A stretch of DNA of 64,000 bases from Lachnospiraceae bacterium (GTDB lineage Bacteria > Bacillota > Clostridia > Lachnospirales > Lachnospiraceae). Shown one piece after another: positions 24,903-33,426 of this stretch (the first letter of the stretch is position 1; each line of letters starts with the position of its first letter). Position numbers and translations under genes: made by a program. The stretch covers positions 62,001-126,000 of the forward strand of contig CAJTEY010000005.1 in assembly GCA_910575775.1 (NCBI GenBank), given 5' to 3'. The notes beneath the pieces are model-generated. The model was not told where the DNA came from and searched no databases. It was given only the letters and a program-made list of their open reading frames with translations.

Positions 24903-25739
24903 ATGAGCTATAAGATTGTGGTGGACAGTTGCTGTGAACTGCCCGAAAACTATAGAAACGATGATAGATTCCAGAGTATCCCGCTTGGACTGGAAGTGGG
25001 AGACTATGTGATTCAGGATGATGAGGGGTTTAACCAGAAGGAATTTTTGCAGAAAGTGGCGGATTATCCCAAGTGTCCCAAATCATCCTGTCCTTCCCCG
25101 GAGAAGTACCGGGAGGCATACCATGATGAGGCGGAGGAAATTTATGTGGTGACGCTTTCCTCCCATTTAAGCGGCAGCTACAACAGTGCGGAGCTTGGCA
25201 GGAGCCTCTACGGGGAAAAGTACGGCCCCAAAAAGATTCATGTGGTGGATTCCGAGTCCGCAAGCTGTGGAGAGACTCAGATTGTGGAAAAGATTGTTGC
25301 CTGCAAGGAGGCGGGACTCGGGTTCGAGGAGACGGTGGAGGCGGTGGAGACCTTCAAACGGCAGATGCGCACCTATTTTGTGCTGGATAACCTGGAGACG
25401 CTCAGGAAAAACGGCCGTTTGAGCGGCGTGAAGGCGCTGGTGGCAACCACCCTGAATATCAAACCTGTCATGGTGGGAAACCGGGGTGTGATCGAGCAGA
25501 AGGGACAGGCCATCGGCATCAACAAGGCGCTTGCCAAACTGGCAGATTTTATCATAGGCGATGTGGAAAATCCGAAGGAGAGAACGCTGATGATTACCCA
25601 CTGCAACTGCCCAGAGCGGGCGCTGTATATGCGCAGACTGATGGAGAAGCGGGCTTCTTATCGCAGGGTCGTGATTATGGATACGGACGGGGTCAGCAGC
25701 ATGTATGCCAACGACGGCGGTGTGATTGTGACACTATAA
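24903..25739 (+). CDS. DegV family fatty-acid-binding protein
   Basis: A stand-alone DegV/EDD protein of 278 residues. In Gram-positive bacteria some relatives (FakB) present fatty acids to the kinase FakA. Visible features: VDSCCELP at the N-terminus, VTLSSHLSGSYNSAELG around residues 82-98, VVDSESASCGE and the R-K-N-G-R-L helix turn LRKNGRLSGVKAL. Compare the DegV domain fused to a kinase at 1.5-4.2 kb. No fakA is nearby. Confidence 0.93.
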   Translation: MSYKIVVDSCCELPENYRNDDRFQSIPLGLEVGDYVIQDDEGFNQKEFLQKVADYPKCPKSSCPSPEKYREAYHDEAEEIYVVTLSSHLSGSYNSAELGRSLYGEKYGPKKIHVVDSESASCGETQIVEKIVACKEAGLGFEETVEAVETFKRQMRTYFVLDNLETLRKNGRLSGVKALVATTLNIKPVMVGNRGVIEQKGQAIGINKALAKLADFIIGDVENPKERTLMITHCNCPERALYMRRLMEKRASYRRVVIMDTDGVSSMYANDGGVIVTL

Positions 25740-25742
25740 CAA

Positions 25743-25858
25743 AGTGAAAAGAACTTTTAAAAACTCAGCAGCAAAGGCTGCCTCGTTAAGAAGTTCTAGG
25801 AGTTGCTTCGCAACTCCGTTTCACTTAGGAGAACGCCCAAAAACGGGCATTCTCCGCA
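25743..25858 (+). repeat. Structured intergenic repeat, copy D
   Basis: Starts 4 bp after the degV stop. AGTGAAA / TTTCACT (25743-25749, 25819-25825) encloses an AGAAGTTCT segment and GGAGTTGC / GCAACTCC. The trailing hairpin is GGAGAACGCCC / GGGCATTCTCC (25828-25838, 25845-25855), with one mismatch relative to copy C. Confidence 0.8.
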
Positions 25859-25913
25859 CTGGTTCAGATTTTGAGATGTGGGCAGAGCAGGAAGACGGGC
25901 TGCGGGAGAACGG

Positions 25914-26687
25914 TTACGGTGTGTTTTCCCGCAGCGCTTTTTTTAGCTTGGGAAGCTCCAGCAAAGATACGGAAAAAGTTTTCCCGTCCTTCATGGTCAG
26001 CTTAAGCAGGGAGAGTTTCTCCACCGAGGCCGTGTTGATGAGACAGTGCTCGGATATCATTAAAAAATGGGCGAACATGGCCAGCTGCGCGTGGAGATTG
26101 GGCAGCGTGCTCAGGATATCGAGCGTTCGCCCTTCGGTCAGTGTGATATGGAGATAATTGCCGTTTTTTACCGCATAGAGAATTTCATCCTCGTGGACAT
26201 AGAGGGTGTCCCTCTCTCCGCGCAATTCTATGGTGGGGACCGTTTCCGATTTCAGGCTCTGCGCGTGATCCAGCATCTCGTCCAGTTCCTTTACCTTGAT
26301 CGGTTTGCGCAGATAGAGAATCTGCTTCTGGAGCTGGCGGCGGAGAATGTCGTGGTTGGTGGCTTCGGTGACGTCCTCCGGCACTTTGGCGAGCGCCGCC
26401 TCGATGACAGCGGGGTAGTCGATGGTGGAGATACATAGTATGATAGGAGCCACAACGCCCGCATCAATCAGCTTTCTTGCGAGCTGAAAACCGTTTACAG
26501 GTCCGCTTGTCATGTCGATAAAAAAGGCATCGTAAAGCATGGGAGAACGAAGAACCGCCTCCACATTTCCGTAGGAATCAATATAGAGCACGCCCGTGGT
26601 GTGAAGTCTTCTGTCAGAGGCGCGTCCAAGGAGCCGTTCCGTCTGTTTTCTGTCCGCAATATTATCATCACAAACTGCAATATGCAT
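25914..26687 (-). CDS. LytTR-family response regulator
   Basis: A 257-residue AlgR/AgrA-type regulator. The receiver domain has CDDN near the N-terminus and FFIDM with the likely phosphoacceptor Asp58; the usual Lys is in LYLRKPI. A LytTR DNA-binding domain follows (about 155-255: ILYAVKNGNYLHITL, MFAHFLMISEHCLINTASVEKL). The ATG at 26687 has GGAGG upstream; a longer frame lacks one. No cognate kinase is adjacent, so it is an orphan in this window. Confidence 0.9.
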   Translation of the reverse strand: MHIAVCDDNIADRKQTERLLGRASDRRLHTTGVLYIDSYGNVEAVLRSPMLYDAFFIDMTSGPVNGFQLARKLIDAGVVAPIILCISTIDYPAVIEAALAKVPEDVTEATNHDILRRQLQKQILYLRKPIKVKELDEMLDHAQSLKSETVPTIELRGERDTLYVHEDEILYAVKNGNYLHITLTEGRTLDILSTLPNLHAQLAMFAHFLMISEHCLINTASVEKLSLLKLTMKDGKTFSVSLLELPKLKKALRENTP

Positions 26688-26773
26688 ATAGAATCCTCCG
26701 TGTGATATGGTCTGATTTACGGCAGAAGCATCCATCCTTTTGATCGCGATGGCGCAATCTGCCGCACGGGCGT

Positions 26774-27067
26774 TTAAAGGATCATAAATTCAATCGGGGA
26801 TGACAGCAGCGCCACCACGATCAGAACCTGTATGAGCAGGATGGCCGGCATTCCGTAGAGAAAATACCAGTGTCTGGTTTTGTGGCGGAACAGATGCATG
26901 CCGATGATCGAACCGACGCTGCCGCCGATGATGGCAAGCACAAAGAGCGTGGCTTCAGGAATGCGCCAGGCGCGCTTCCTGGCTTTGAGCTTATCTATGC
27001 CCATGACGGTAAAACTTATGAAATTGACAATCGCTAAATATATGATTATAAGTGTAATTACGTTCAT
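26774..27067 (-). CDS. DUF1294 small membrane protein
   Basis: A 97-residue protein with three to four hydrophobic segments and the DUF1294 signature: FTVMGIDKLKARKRAWRIPE and IGGSVGSIIGMHLFRHKT, ending in a Y-F-L-Y-G-like turn. Function unknown. Lies between the LytTR gene and argG, same strand. Confidence 0.88.
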   Translation of the reverse strand: MNVITLIIIYLAIVNFISFTVMGIDKLKARKRAWRIPEATLFVLAIIGGSVGSIIGMHLFRHKTRHWYFLYGMPAILLIQVLIVVALLSSPIEFMIL

Positions 27068-27130
27068 TTCAGATTAGACTTTCCCTTTTGTATGCTGCGG
27101 GGATTCTTTTATGCATGATCTGTTTTGATT

Positions 27131-28354
27131 TTAGAGCAGCTTTTCTCCCTGCTCCTGCATCTTCATGGCGCGAACCTTGCAGGAAAGGCCAAAGAGATTG
27201 ATGAAGCCCTCCGCGTCATGGTGGTCGTAGAGATCGCCGGTGGTGAAGGAAGCGATGCTCTCGTTATAGAGCGTGTACGGAGAGGTGGTGCCGGCCTTGA
27301 TGATATTGCCTTTGTAGAGCTTGAATTTCACTTCGCCGGTCACATACCGCTGGGTGGACTCGATGAACGCCTGCAGCGCCTCGCGAAGGGGGGTGAACCA
27401 TTTGCCTTCGTAGACCACCTGTGCAAACTTATTGCCGAGATCCGCCTTGAGCGCGTAAGTGTCGCGGTCAAGGATCAGCTCCTCAAGCTGCTGGTGCGCT
27501 TCATAGAGGATGGTGCCGCCAGGGGTCTCGTATACGCCGCGGGATTTCATGCCCACTACGCGGTTTTCCACGATGTCAACGATGCCGATGCCGTGCCTGC
27601 CGCCAAGCTCATTTAAGGCAGCAATGATATCAGCCACTTTCATCTTCTTGCCGTTAACAGAAGTGGGGATGCCTTTCTCAAAGGTCATGGTCACATACTC
27701 GCCTTCCTCGGGCGCTTTCTCGGGCGTGGTGCCGAGTACGAGCAGATGCTCATAGTTAGGCTCGTTTGCAGGGTCTTCCAGCTCCAGACCTTCGTGGCTG
27801 ATGTGCCAGAGATTGCGGTCGCGGCTGTAGCTGGAATCTGCGGAGAAGGGAAGGTTGATGCCGTGCTGTCTGCAGTATTCGATCTCCTCCTCGCGGGAGT
27901 TTAAATTCCACTTTTCGTTTCTCCATGCGGCAATGATCTTTAAGTCGGGAGCCAGCGCTTTGATACCCAGTTCGAAACGGATCTGGTCGTTGCCTTTGCC
28001 GGTTGCACCGTGGCAGATGGCGGTTGCGCCTTCCTTGCGGGCGATCTCAACCAGTTTCTTGGCGATCACGGGCCTTGCCATTGAGGTGCCAAGCAGATAT
28101 TTATTTTCATAAACAGCGTGCGCCTGTACACAGGGAATGATAAAGTCATCGCAGAACTCATCGGTCAGATCTTCGATGTAGAGCTTGGATGCGCCGCTGG
28201 AGAGGGCGCGCTCCTCGAGACCGTCAAGCTCCTCCGCCTGTCCGCAGTTGCCGCACACACAGATGACTTCATAGTCAAAATTTTCCTTTAACCAGGGGAT
28301 GATAACGGTCGTATCAAGTCCGCCGGAATACGCAAGAACTACTTTTTCTTTCAT
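27131..28354 (-). CDS. argG: Argininosuccinate synthase
   Basis: Joins citrulline and aspartate using ATP to form argininosuccinate. The 407-residue protein starts with the ATP-binding [11 protein letters not shown] and carries the family segments [29 protein letters not shown] and [17 protein letters not shown]. The ATG at 28354 is preceded by GGAGGAAACGAAA; an ATG 15 bp upstream overlaps that site. argH does not follow. The other arg genes of the window (argJ, argB, argD) are 19 kb away on the opposite strand. Confidence 0.97.
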   Translation of the reverse strand: MKEKVVLAYSGGLDTTVIIPWLKENFDYEVICVCGNCGQAEELDGLEERALSSGASKLYIEDLTDEFCDDFIIPCVQAHAVYENKYLLGTSMARPVIAKKLVEIARKEGATAICHGATGKGNDQIRFELGIKALAPDLKIIAAWRNEKWNLNSREEEIEYCRQHGINLPFSADSSYSRDRNLWHISHEGLELEDPANEPNYEHLLVLGTTPEKAPEEGEYVTMTFEKGIPTSVNGKKMKVADIIAALNELGGRHGIGIVDIVENRVVGMKSRGVYETPGGTILYEAHQQLEELILDRDTYALKADLGNKFAQVVYEGKWFTPLREALQAFIESTQRYVTGEVKFKLYKGNIIKAGTTSPYTLYNESIASFTTGDLYDHHDAEGFINLFGLSCKVRAMKMQEQGEKLL

Positions 28355-28498
28355 TTTCGTTTCCTCCATATAAAATTATGTAATATTGTTTGATAACGGA
28401 TATCTGATCTGCGCACACCGTCTGCCGTAATGTGGCAGGGTGCGTCTGTCCTTAAAACAATATACAACAAGAAGGGACAGAATGCAAGTGTAAATTTA

Positions 28499-28559
28499 TG
28501 CATAATTTATATGAATATTTGTGATAAATATGCATAATATGAAATTATAATTGCATAAT
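28499..28559. promoter_or_regulatory. Three phased TGCATAAT repeats upstream of argG
   Basis: TGCATAAT at 28499-28506, 28531-28538 and 28552-28559, offset by 32 and 21 bp, close to three and two helical turns. The half-site TGNATAA is compatible with an ArgR/AhrC arginine box. It sits in an AT-rich gap between argG and a divergent HD gene and could serve either. Confidence 0.45.
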
Positions 28560-28752
28560 ATACAAATATATTGTATAGTTATACGAAAATATTCTGTATA
28601 TGAACGCGGCAGTTGCGTTATAAAGCTGACGGCGGTATGATAGGAAAGAGGAAAACGATGCCGCATGACGGAAAGAAATGCGGCAGGAAATCGGGGAAGG
28701 AAGAAACAAGAACAGGCGCAGATGGGATGAACACAGGAAAGGATGGGAAAAA

Positions 28753-29367
28753 ATGGGAATACAGGGGTTTCTTTCAAGCGGCGACGACAGGCTGGATCGC
28801 CGGTTTCTCTTTACGGCGGAAATTGACCAGATGACTTCCGTTTTGCGGAGGACGCTTCTGCTCGACAGAAGCCGCAGGGAAAACGATGCGGAGCATTCCT
28901 GGCATATTGCGGTGATGGCGATGCTTTTTTCAGAATATGCGACAGAACCTGTCGATATTGGCAGGGTGGTGCAGATGTGCGTGGTGCACGATCTGGTGGA
29001 GATCTATGCGGGGGATACCTTCGCCTACGATGCGGTGGGGAATGCTGACAAAGAAGCGCGGGAAAAGAAAGCCGCCGACAAACTTTTTGCCATGCTTCCC
29101 AAGGAACAGGGACGGATGATCCGCAGCATGTGGGAAGAATTTGACGCCATGGAGACGGCTGATGCGAAGTACGCTGCCTGTATGGACAGACTCCAGCCGT
29201 TCTATCACAATACGCTGACGGACGGGCACACCTGGGTGGAGAGCGGCACGAACCGCGCTGTGGTGGAAAAACGGATGGCGGTCATCAAAGAGTTTATGCC
29301 GCAGGTGTATGTCTGGGTTGCGGCTAACATCGACCATGCAGTTGAGGAAGGATGGTTAAAGCCGTAG
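28753..29367 (+). CDS. HD-domain phosphohydrolase, YfbR-like
   Basis: A 204-residue metal-dependent phosphohydrolase. HD motif residues are in NDAEHSWHIAVMA (His) and VVHDLVEIYAGDTFAYD (His-Asp), as in YfbR 5'-deoxynucleotidase relatives. It may act on nucleoside monophosphates. The ATG at 28753 follows GGAAAGGATGGGAAAAA; an upstream frame extension is basic and unlike the family. Confidence 0.82.
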   Translation: MGIQGFLSSGDDRLDRRFLFTAEIDQMTSVLRRTLLLDRSRRENDAEHSWHIAVMAMLFSEYATEPVDIGRVVQMCVVHDLVEIYAGDTFAYDAVGNADKEAREKKAADKLFAMLPKEQGRMIRSMWEEFDAMETADAKYAACMDRLQPFYHNTLTDGHTWVESGTNRAVVEKRMAVIKEFMPQVYVWVAANIDHAVEEGWLKP

Positions 29368-29458
29368 GGCGCCGGTTATCTCATAGGGGGGCTGTGGGGC
29401 TGCGGGCCTTTTTGGAATAAGGGGTAAAAGAAACAGAAACAGGGCAGGAGGAAATGAG

Positions 29459-29914
29459 ATGGAATATAGAATCGTACGGCTGGCGGAGCAGCCGGAAATC
29501 AAAGATCGGGCGGCACGGTGGTTTCACGAAAAATGGGGCATTCCTCTCGCGGCATATCTGGAAAGTATGGGGGAGAGCCTTGCAGGGGAAAAGCCGGTTC
29601 CGCAGTGGTATGTGGCGGTGGAGGAGGGCAGAATTATCGGCGGCATGGGCGTGATCGAGAACGATTTCCACGAAAGGAAAGACCTTGCACCGAACGTCTG
29701 CGCGGTTTATACGGAGGAAGACCGGCGCGGCATGGGTGTTGCCGGCGCGCTGTTAAATTATGTATGCGCCGATATGAGAGAGCGGGGAATCGATACCTTG
29801 TACCTTCTGACTGACCACGACTCGTTTTATGAGAGGTACGGCTGGGAGTTCTTCTGCATGGCGCGGGGGGACGGGGAAGCGGAACTGTCGAGGATGTATG
29901 TACATAGAGTGTGA
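29459..29914 (+). CDS. GNAT-family acetyltransferase
   Basis: A 151-residue N-acetyltransferase. The acetyl-CoA loop region NVCAVYTEEDRRGMGVAGALLNYV (about 79-102) carries the R/Q-x-x-G-x-G/A pattern, followed by YLLTDHDSFYERYGWEF typical of motif B. The acceptor is unknown. GGAGGAAATGAG precedes the ATG. Confidence 0.88.
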   Translation: MEYRIVRLAEQPEIKDRAARWFHEKWGIPLAAYLESMGESLAGEKPVPQWYVAVEEGRIIGGMGVIENDFHERKDLAPNVCAVYTEEDRRGMGVAGALLNYVCADMRERGIDTLYLLTDHDSFYERYGWEFFCMARGDGEAELSRMYVHRV

Positions 29915-30216
29915 GGGATGATGAAGCTGGCAATCCCGAAAGCAAGTCTGCGGAAAGATTTTGGCGATGTGGCTGCCTGGAGAGGCTGAAACAGGCGGAG
30001 AGAAATTTGGGTGATAGGGACAGGAAAGAACTGCATGGTGGAAGGCGTTTGCCAGTTTTATCTGGGTGGCTTTAGGGTGAAGGGACGAGAGATGAACGCT
30101 TGTGGAAACAGTAAAGAAGCGGGCTTTTAAGGAGAAAAGGAATGAACGTAAATAGCGATGTGGAAGCGGTTATCACAAGCTTTAACCAGAAAAATTCAGG
30201 ATGAAGAAGGTGCGAA
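29915..30216. other. Gap of 302 bp with a 20-codon open frame
   Basis: No full gene is seen. At 30142-30204 an ATG with AAGGAGAAAAGG upstream opens a 20-codon frame (MNVNSDVEAVITSFNQKNSG) ending 12 bp before the next gene; the sequence EAVITSFNQK resembles the first strand of family 2 glycosyltransferases, so it may be a gene remnant or a leader peptide. The remainder shows no recognisable coding signal. Confidence 0.35.
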
Positions 30217-30621
30217 ATGATTCGCTATGCCTGTGAAAAGGATTTTGAGACGGTAAGAAAATACGATAAGCATATCAGCGAAACGGAATTGAAAAACGCG
30301 ATTGCCTTAAAAAGGGTTTTGGTGCTGCATCAGAATGGCTGTTTTGCGGGCTGGCTGCGGTTCAATTTGTTTTGGGACGAGTTTCCGTTTATGAACATGC
30401 TGTATCTGTTAGAGGAATACAGGGGGCAGGGATACGGCGGGCGGCTTGTCGCGTTTTGGGAAAAAGAGATGAAAGACAGCGGATACGAAATGGTTTTGAC
30501 GTCCACACTGTCAAACGAAAGGGCACAGTTTTTTTATCGGAAGAACGGGTATGCGGACTGCGGTTCTCTGTTGCTTCCGGGGGAGCCGCTGGAAATTATT
30601 TTGCGGAAAGGCTTGGGGTGA
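30217..30621 (+). CDS. GNAT-family acetyltransferase
   Basis: A 134-residue acetyltransferase unlike its neighbour at 29.5 kb in sequence. Acetyl-CoA binding region: LYLLEEYRGQGYGGRLVAFWEKEMK (about 63-87), then a conserved FFYRKNGYADCG. Acceptor unknown. Confidence 0.87.
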   Translation: MIRYACEKDFETVRKYDKHISETELKNAIALKRVLVLHQNGCFAGWLRFNLFWDEFPFMNMLYLLEEYRGQGYGGRLVAFWEKEMKDSGYEMVLTSTLSNERAQFFYRKNGYADCGSLLLPGEPLEIILRKGLG

Positions 30622-30687
30622 TGGAATGCATCTCAAAGGAAATTCTCATGTTTGATGCTGGAAGACATTTAGAAGGAGGGTAATGCG

Positions 30688-31176
30688 ATGGAAAGAAGGG
30701 ACAAGGTAAATTATTATCTGGATCTGGCTCAGATGGTGGCCCAGCGGTCAACGTGCCTCAGAAGACATTACGGCGCGGTTATTGTCAAGAATGACGAGGT
30801 GATTGCGACAGGGTATGTGGGTGCGCCCAGAGGCCGGAAAAACTGCACCGATGTGGGGGAATGCATCCGGCAGAAGATGGCGATTCCGAGGGGGGAGCGG
30901 TATGAGCTTTGCCGCAGCGTTCATGCGGAAACCAATGCGATCATCAGCGCGTCGCGGGACAAGATGATCGGCAGCGCCATGTATCTGACGGGGGTGGAGG
31001 CGGAGACCGGAGAGTATGTGAAAAACTCCTGCAGCTGCTCCATGTGCAAGAGACAGATCATCAATGCGGGGATTGAGACCGTGTATGTCCGGGATTCGGA
31101 AGATGAGTACCGTGTGATTTCCGTGCAGCAGTGGATTGATGAGGACGAGTCTCTGGATGGCACGTTGGGATATTAG
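30688..31176 (+). CDS. dCMP deaminase-family zinc enzyme (ComEB-like)
   Basis: Deaminates dCMP to dUMP, supplying thymidylate synthesis. The 162-residue protein has the zinc motif SVHAETNAI (His and catalytic Glu, about 72-80) and the Cys pair in CSCSMC, where the usual P before the first Cys is Ser. The N-terminal block RSTCLRRHYGAVIVKND is typical. The ATG at 30688 follows AGAAGGAGGGTAATGCG. Confidence 0.9.
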   Translation: MERRDKVNYYLDLAQMVAQRSTCLRRHYGAVIVKNDEVIATGYVGAPRGRKNCTDVGECIRQKMAIPRGERYELCRSVHAETNAIISASRDKMIGSAMYLTGVEAETGEYVKNSCSCSMCKRQIINAGIETVYVRDSEDEYRVISVQQWIDEDESLDGTLGY

Positions 31177-31185
31177 GAGGATCAA

Positions 31186-31782
31186 ATGGGTACACAGGAA
31201 GAAATAGAGGGCTTGCCGGAACGTGACATGGCAAGTACGCCGGTTGACATAAAACCATCATCCAAGGGCAGAATGAGAAAAGAAATGGCAGTGTATGAGC
31301 TGCTCGAAGAGCTGGATATACCGTATCTGCGTGTGGATCACGAGGCGGCCGCCACAGTGGATGACTGTCACAATGTGGACGAGGCGCTGGGCATCCATAT
31401 CTGCAAAAATCTTTTTCTGTGCAACAGACAGAAGACTGACTTTTATCTTCTGATGATGCCGGGTTTAAAAAAATTTAAGACGAAGGAGCTTTCTGCCCAG
31501 CTCGGCGTATCGCGGCTTTCTTTCGCGGAGGCGGAATACATGGAGGAATTTTTGGACATTACGCCTGGCTCGGTGAGCGTGCTTGGGCTGATGAACGACA
31601 GGGAACACAGGGTGCGTCTTCTGATTGACCGGGAGCTTTTGCAGGATGAGTTTGTGGGCTGCCATCCCTGCGTGAACACGTCCAGTCTGAAGCTTCGGAT
31701 GAAGGATATTCTGGAGAAATTTCTGCCCCATGTCGGGCATGAATATACGGCGGTGGAGCTGATGGGAGAGCAGTTTACATAA
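31186..31782 (+). CDS. YbaK/ProX-like aminoacyl-tRNA deacylase
   Basis: A 198-residue protein of the YbaK/ProX fold, which hydrolyses mischarged tRNA such as Ala-tRNA(Pro). Family marks: YELLEELDIPYLRVDHEA, KNLFLCNRQKTDFYLLMMP (catalytic Lys region) and FVGCHPCVNTSSLKL. An N-terminal extension of about 30 residues precedes the core; the ATG at 31186 follows TAGGAGGATCAA. Its last codons contain a copy of the GTTTACATAA motif (31773-31782), including the stop. Confidence 0.88.
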   Translation: MGTQEEIEGLPERDMASTPVDIKPSSKGRMRKEMAVYELLEELDIPYLRVDHEAAATVDDCHNVDEALGIHICKNLFLCNRQKTDFYLLMMPGLKKFKTKELSAQLGVSRLSFAEAEYMEEFLDITPGSVSVLGLMNDREHRVRLLIDRELLQDEFVGCHPCVNTSSLKLRMKDILEKFLPHVGHEYTAVELMGEQFT

Positions 31783-31861
31783 TGTTTAAGTGACTGACGC
31801 GGCGAATGATTAACATAATATTGGAATTGAGTTTACATAATATAGGAAACGGAGAATACAT

Positions 31862-32305
31862 ATGATACGAAAAATGACGATAGAAGATTACGACGGCGTG
31901 AAGGCGCTCTGGCTGTCGATCAAAGGGTTTGCCATCAGGAGCCTTGACGATTCCAGGGAGGGTGTGGCGCGCTTTCTTTCGAGAAACCCGGATACCAGCG
32001 TGGTGGCCGTGGAGGATGGCAGGATTGTGGGCGCGATTCTCTGCGGGCATGACGGCAGACGGGGATGCCTGTATCATGTGTGCGTGGCGGAGGATTGGCG
32101 GATGCGGGGCATCGGGAAGGCGATGGTGGTATTCTGCATGGAGGCGCTCAAGGCGGAGCAGATCAATAAAGTGTCGCTGATTGCCTTTACGAAGAATGAT
32201 ATCGGCAACGCTTTCTGGAAGCAGATCGGCTGGACGAAGCGGGAGGATTTGAACTACTATGATTTCACCCTGAACGAGGCCAATATCACGGCGTTTAATG
32301 GGTAA
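31862..32305 (+). CDS. GNAT-family acetyltransferase
   Basis: A 147-residue acetyltransferase with the acetyl-CoA loop in VCVAEDWRMRGIGKAMVVF (about 76-94) and FWKQIGWTKREDLNYY near the end. The best match in layout is the YjaB/RimI-like group. Acceptor unknown. A GTTTACATAA copy (31831-31840) lies 21 bp before the ATG. Confidence 0.88.
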   Translation: MIRKMTIEDYDGVKALWLSIKGFAIRSLDDSREGVARFLSRNPDTSVVAVEDGRIVGAILCGHDGRRGCLYHVCVAEDWRMRGIGKAMVVFCMEALKAEQINKVSLIAFTKNDIGNAFWKQIGWTKREDLNYYDFTLNEANITAFNG

Positions 32306-32655
32306 ATGGAATAATATTTATTTGACCAAGTATCATATATGACAATATGGTGTTGATTTAGGGAGGCGGTGGAAGCGCTTCTGCTTACGGCATTCTTGAC
32401 GATCAAGCTGTTGAAGGGAAGGCTAAAGCGGGGATCACATTTCTGATCTGCAAGCCATAGCGTCCGGGCGTGTGGAAAATTATGTAAACTACACGCCTTT
32501 GCTGTGTTCAAAGAGAAGAATATAAGGGGCAGCATGAAAACAAGACATTGAAAACACCCTCCGAAATGCGGTATATTGAGTTAGGACAAAGTTTGTCAGC
32601 CCTGCCGCATGGAAGGAGCCGGCTGGGGGATTTCTGATAAGGAGCGTTGGCTGTC
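32306..32655. other. Gap of 350 bp before the Bce regulator
   Basis: No gene is seen. It holds one TTATGTAAAC copy (32480-32489) in the loop of a hairpin GGCGTGT / ACACGCC (about 32467-32497) and a 30-codon open stretch before it that may be a remnant. The regulator promoter should lie here but was not located with confidence. Confidence 0.5.
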
Positions 32656-33426
32656 ATGTACAGAATACTTGTGGTGGAGGATGACGCAGTCATCTCGGAG
32701 CAGATCGCAAAATATTTGGAAAAATGGGGCTATGATGTGAAGTCGGTCAGGGATTTCGCGGATGTGATGGGAGAGTTCGCGGCGTGTGAGCCTCAGCTTG
32801 TGCTGCTGGATATCGGTCTGCCTTTTTATAACGGCTACTACTGGTGCGGCGAGATCCGCAAGGTGTCCCAGGTGCCGATCCTCTTTATCTCCTCGGCATC
32901 AGATAATATGAATGTGGTGATGGCCGTCAACATGGGCGGCGATGACTTTGTGGTGAAGCCCTTTGACCTGGAAATTCTGCAGGCCAAGATACAGGCTCTT
33001 TTGAGGCGGGCTTACGCCTTCACAGCGCCGGGAAACATTCTGGAATATCGGGGTGTTATACTAAATATGACGGATATGTCACTTTTTTGCCGTAAAAAAG
33101 CCGTGCAGCCGGATCAGGGCGAGGGAGTGTGGCCGATGGCGGCTGTTTCGGGCGGCAAAGATGCCGGAGAGGGAAAGGCGGCCAGACGGATTGAACTGAC
33201 GAAAAATGAATTCCGCATCTTACAGACGCTCTTTGAGGCGGCAGGCGGCGTGGTCAGCCGGGATCTATTGATGAAGCGGCTCTGGGACGACGAGTGCTTC
33301 GTGGATGACAACACCCTCACGGTTAATATGAACCGTCTGCGCAAGCGGCTTGCGGAAATCGGGCTTTCCGGGCTGATCCAGACGAAAAAAGGCGTTGGGT
33401 ATTTTCTGGGAGGGACAGATGGATAA
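32656..33426 (+). CDS. Bce-type response regulator, OmpR family
   Basis: A 256-residue regulator: receiver with LLDIGLPFYNGYYWC (phosphoacceptor Asp near 51) and VVKPFD, then an OmpR/PhoB winged helix (ELTKNEFRILQTLFEAAGG ... TLTVNMNRLRKRLAEIG ... KGVGYFL). The GYYWC segment is characteristic of BceR/GraR-like regulators of peptide-antibiotic response. A poorly conserved linker lies at about 140-175. The ATG at 32656 is preferred to a TTG 9 bp upstream. Overlaps the kinase gene by 8 bp. Confidence 0.92.
   Translation: MYRILVVEDDAVISEQIAKYLEKWGYDVKSVRDFADVMGEFAACEPQLVLLDIGLPFYNGYYWCGEIRKVSQVPILFISSASDNMNVVMAVNMGGDDFVVKPFDLEILQAKIQALLRRAYAFTAPGNILEYRGVILNMTDMSLFCRKKAVQPDQGEGVWPMAAVSGGKDAGEGKAARRIELTKNEFRILQTLFEAAGGVVSRDLLMKRLWDDECFVDDNTLTVNMNRLRKRLAEIGLSGLIQTKKGVGYFLGGTDG

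Noticed and set aside
27120..27616. Plus-strand open frame opposite argG
   Set aside because: Antisense of a conserved gene; its composition follows argG codons.
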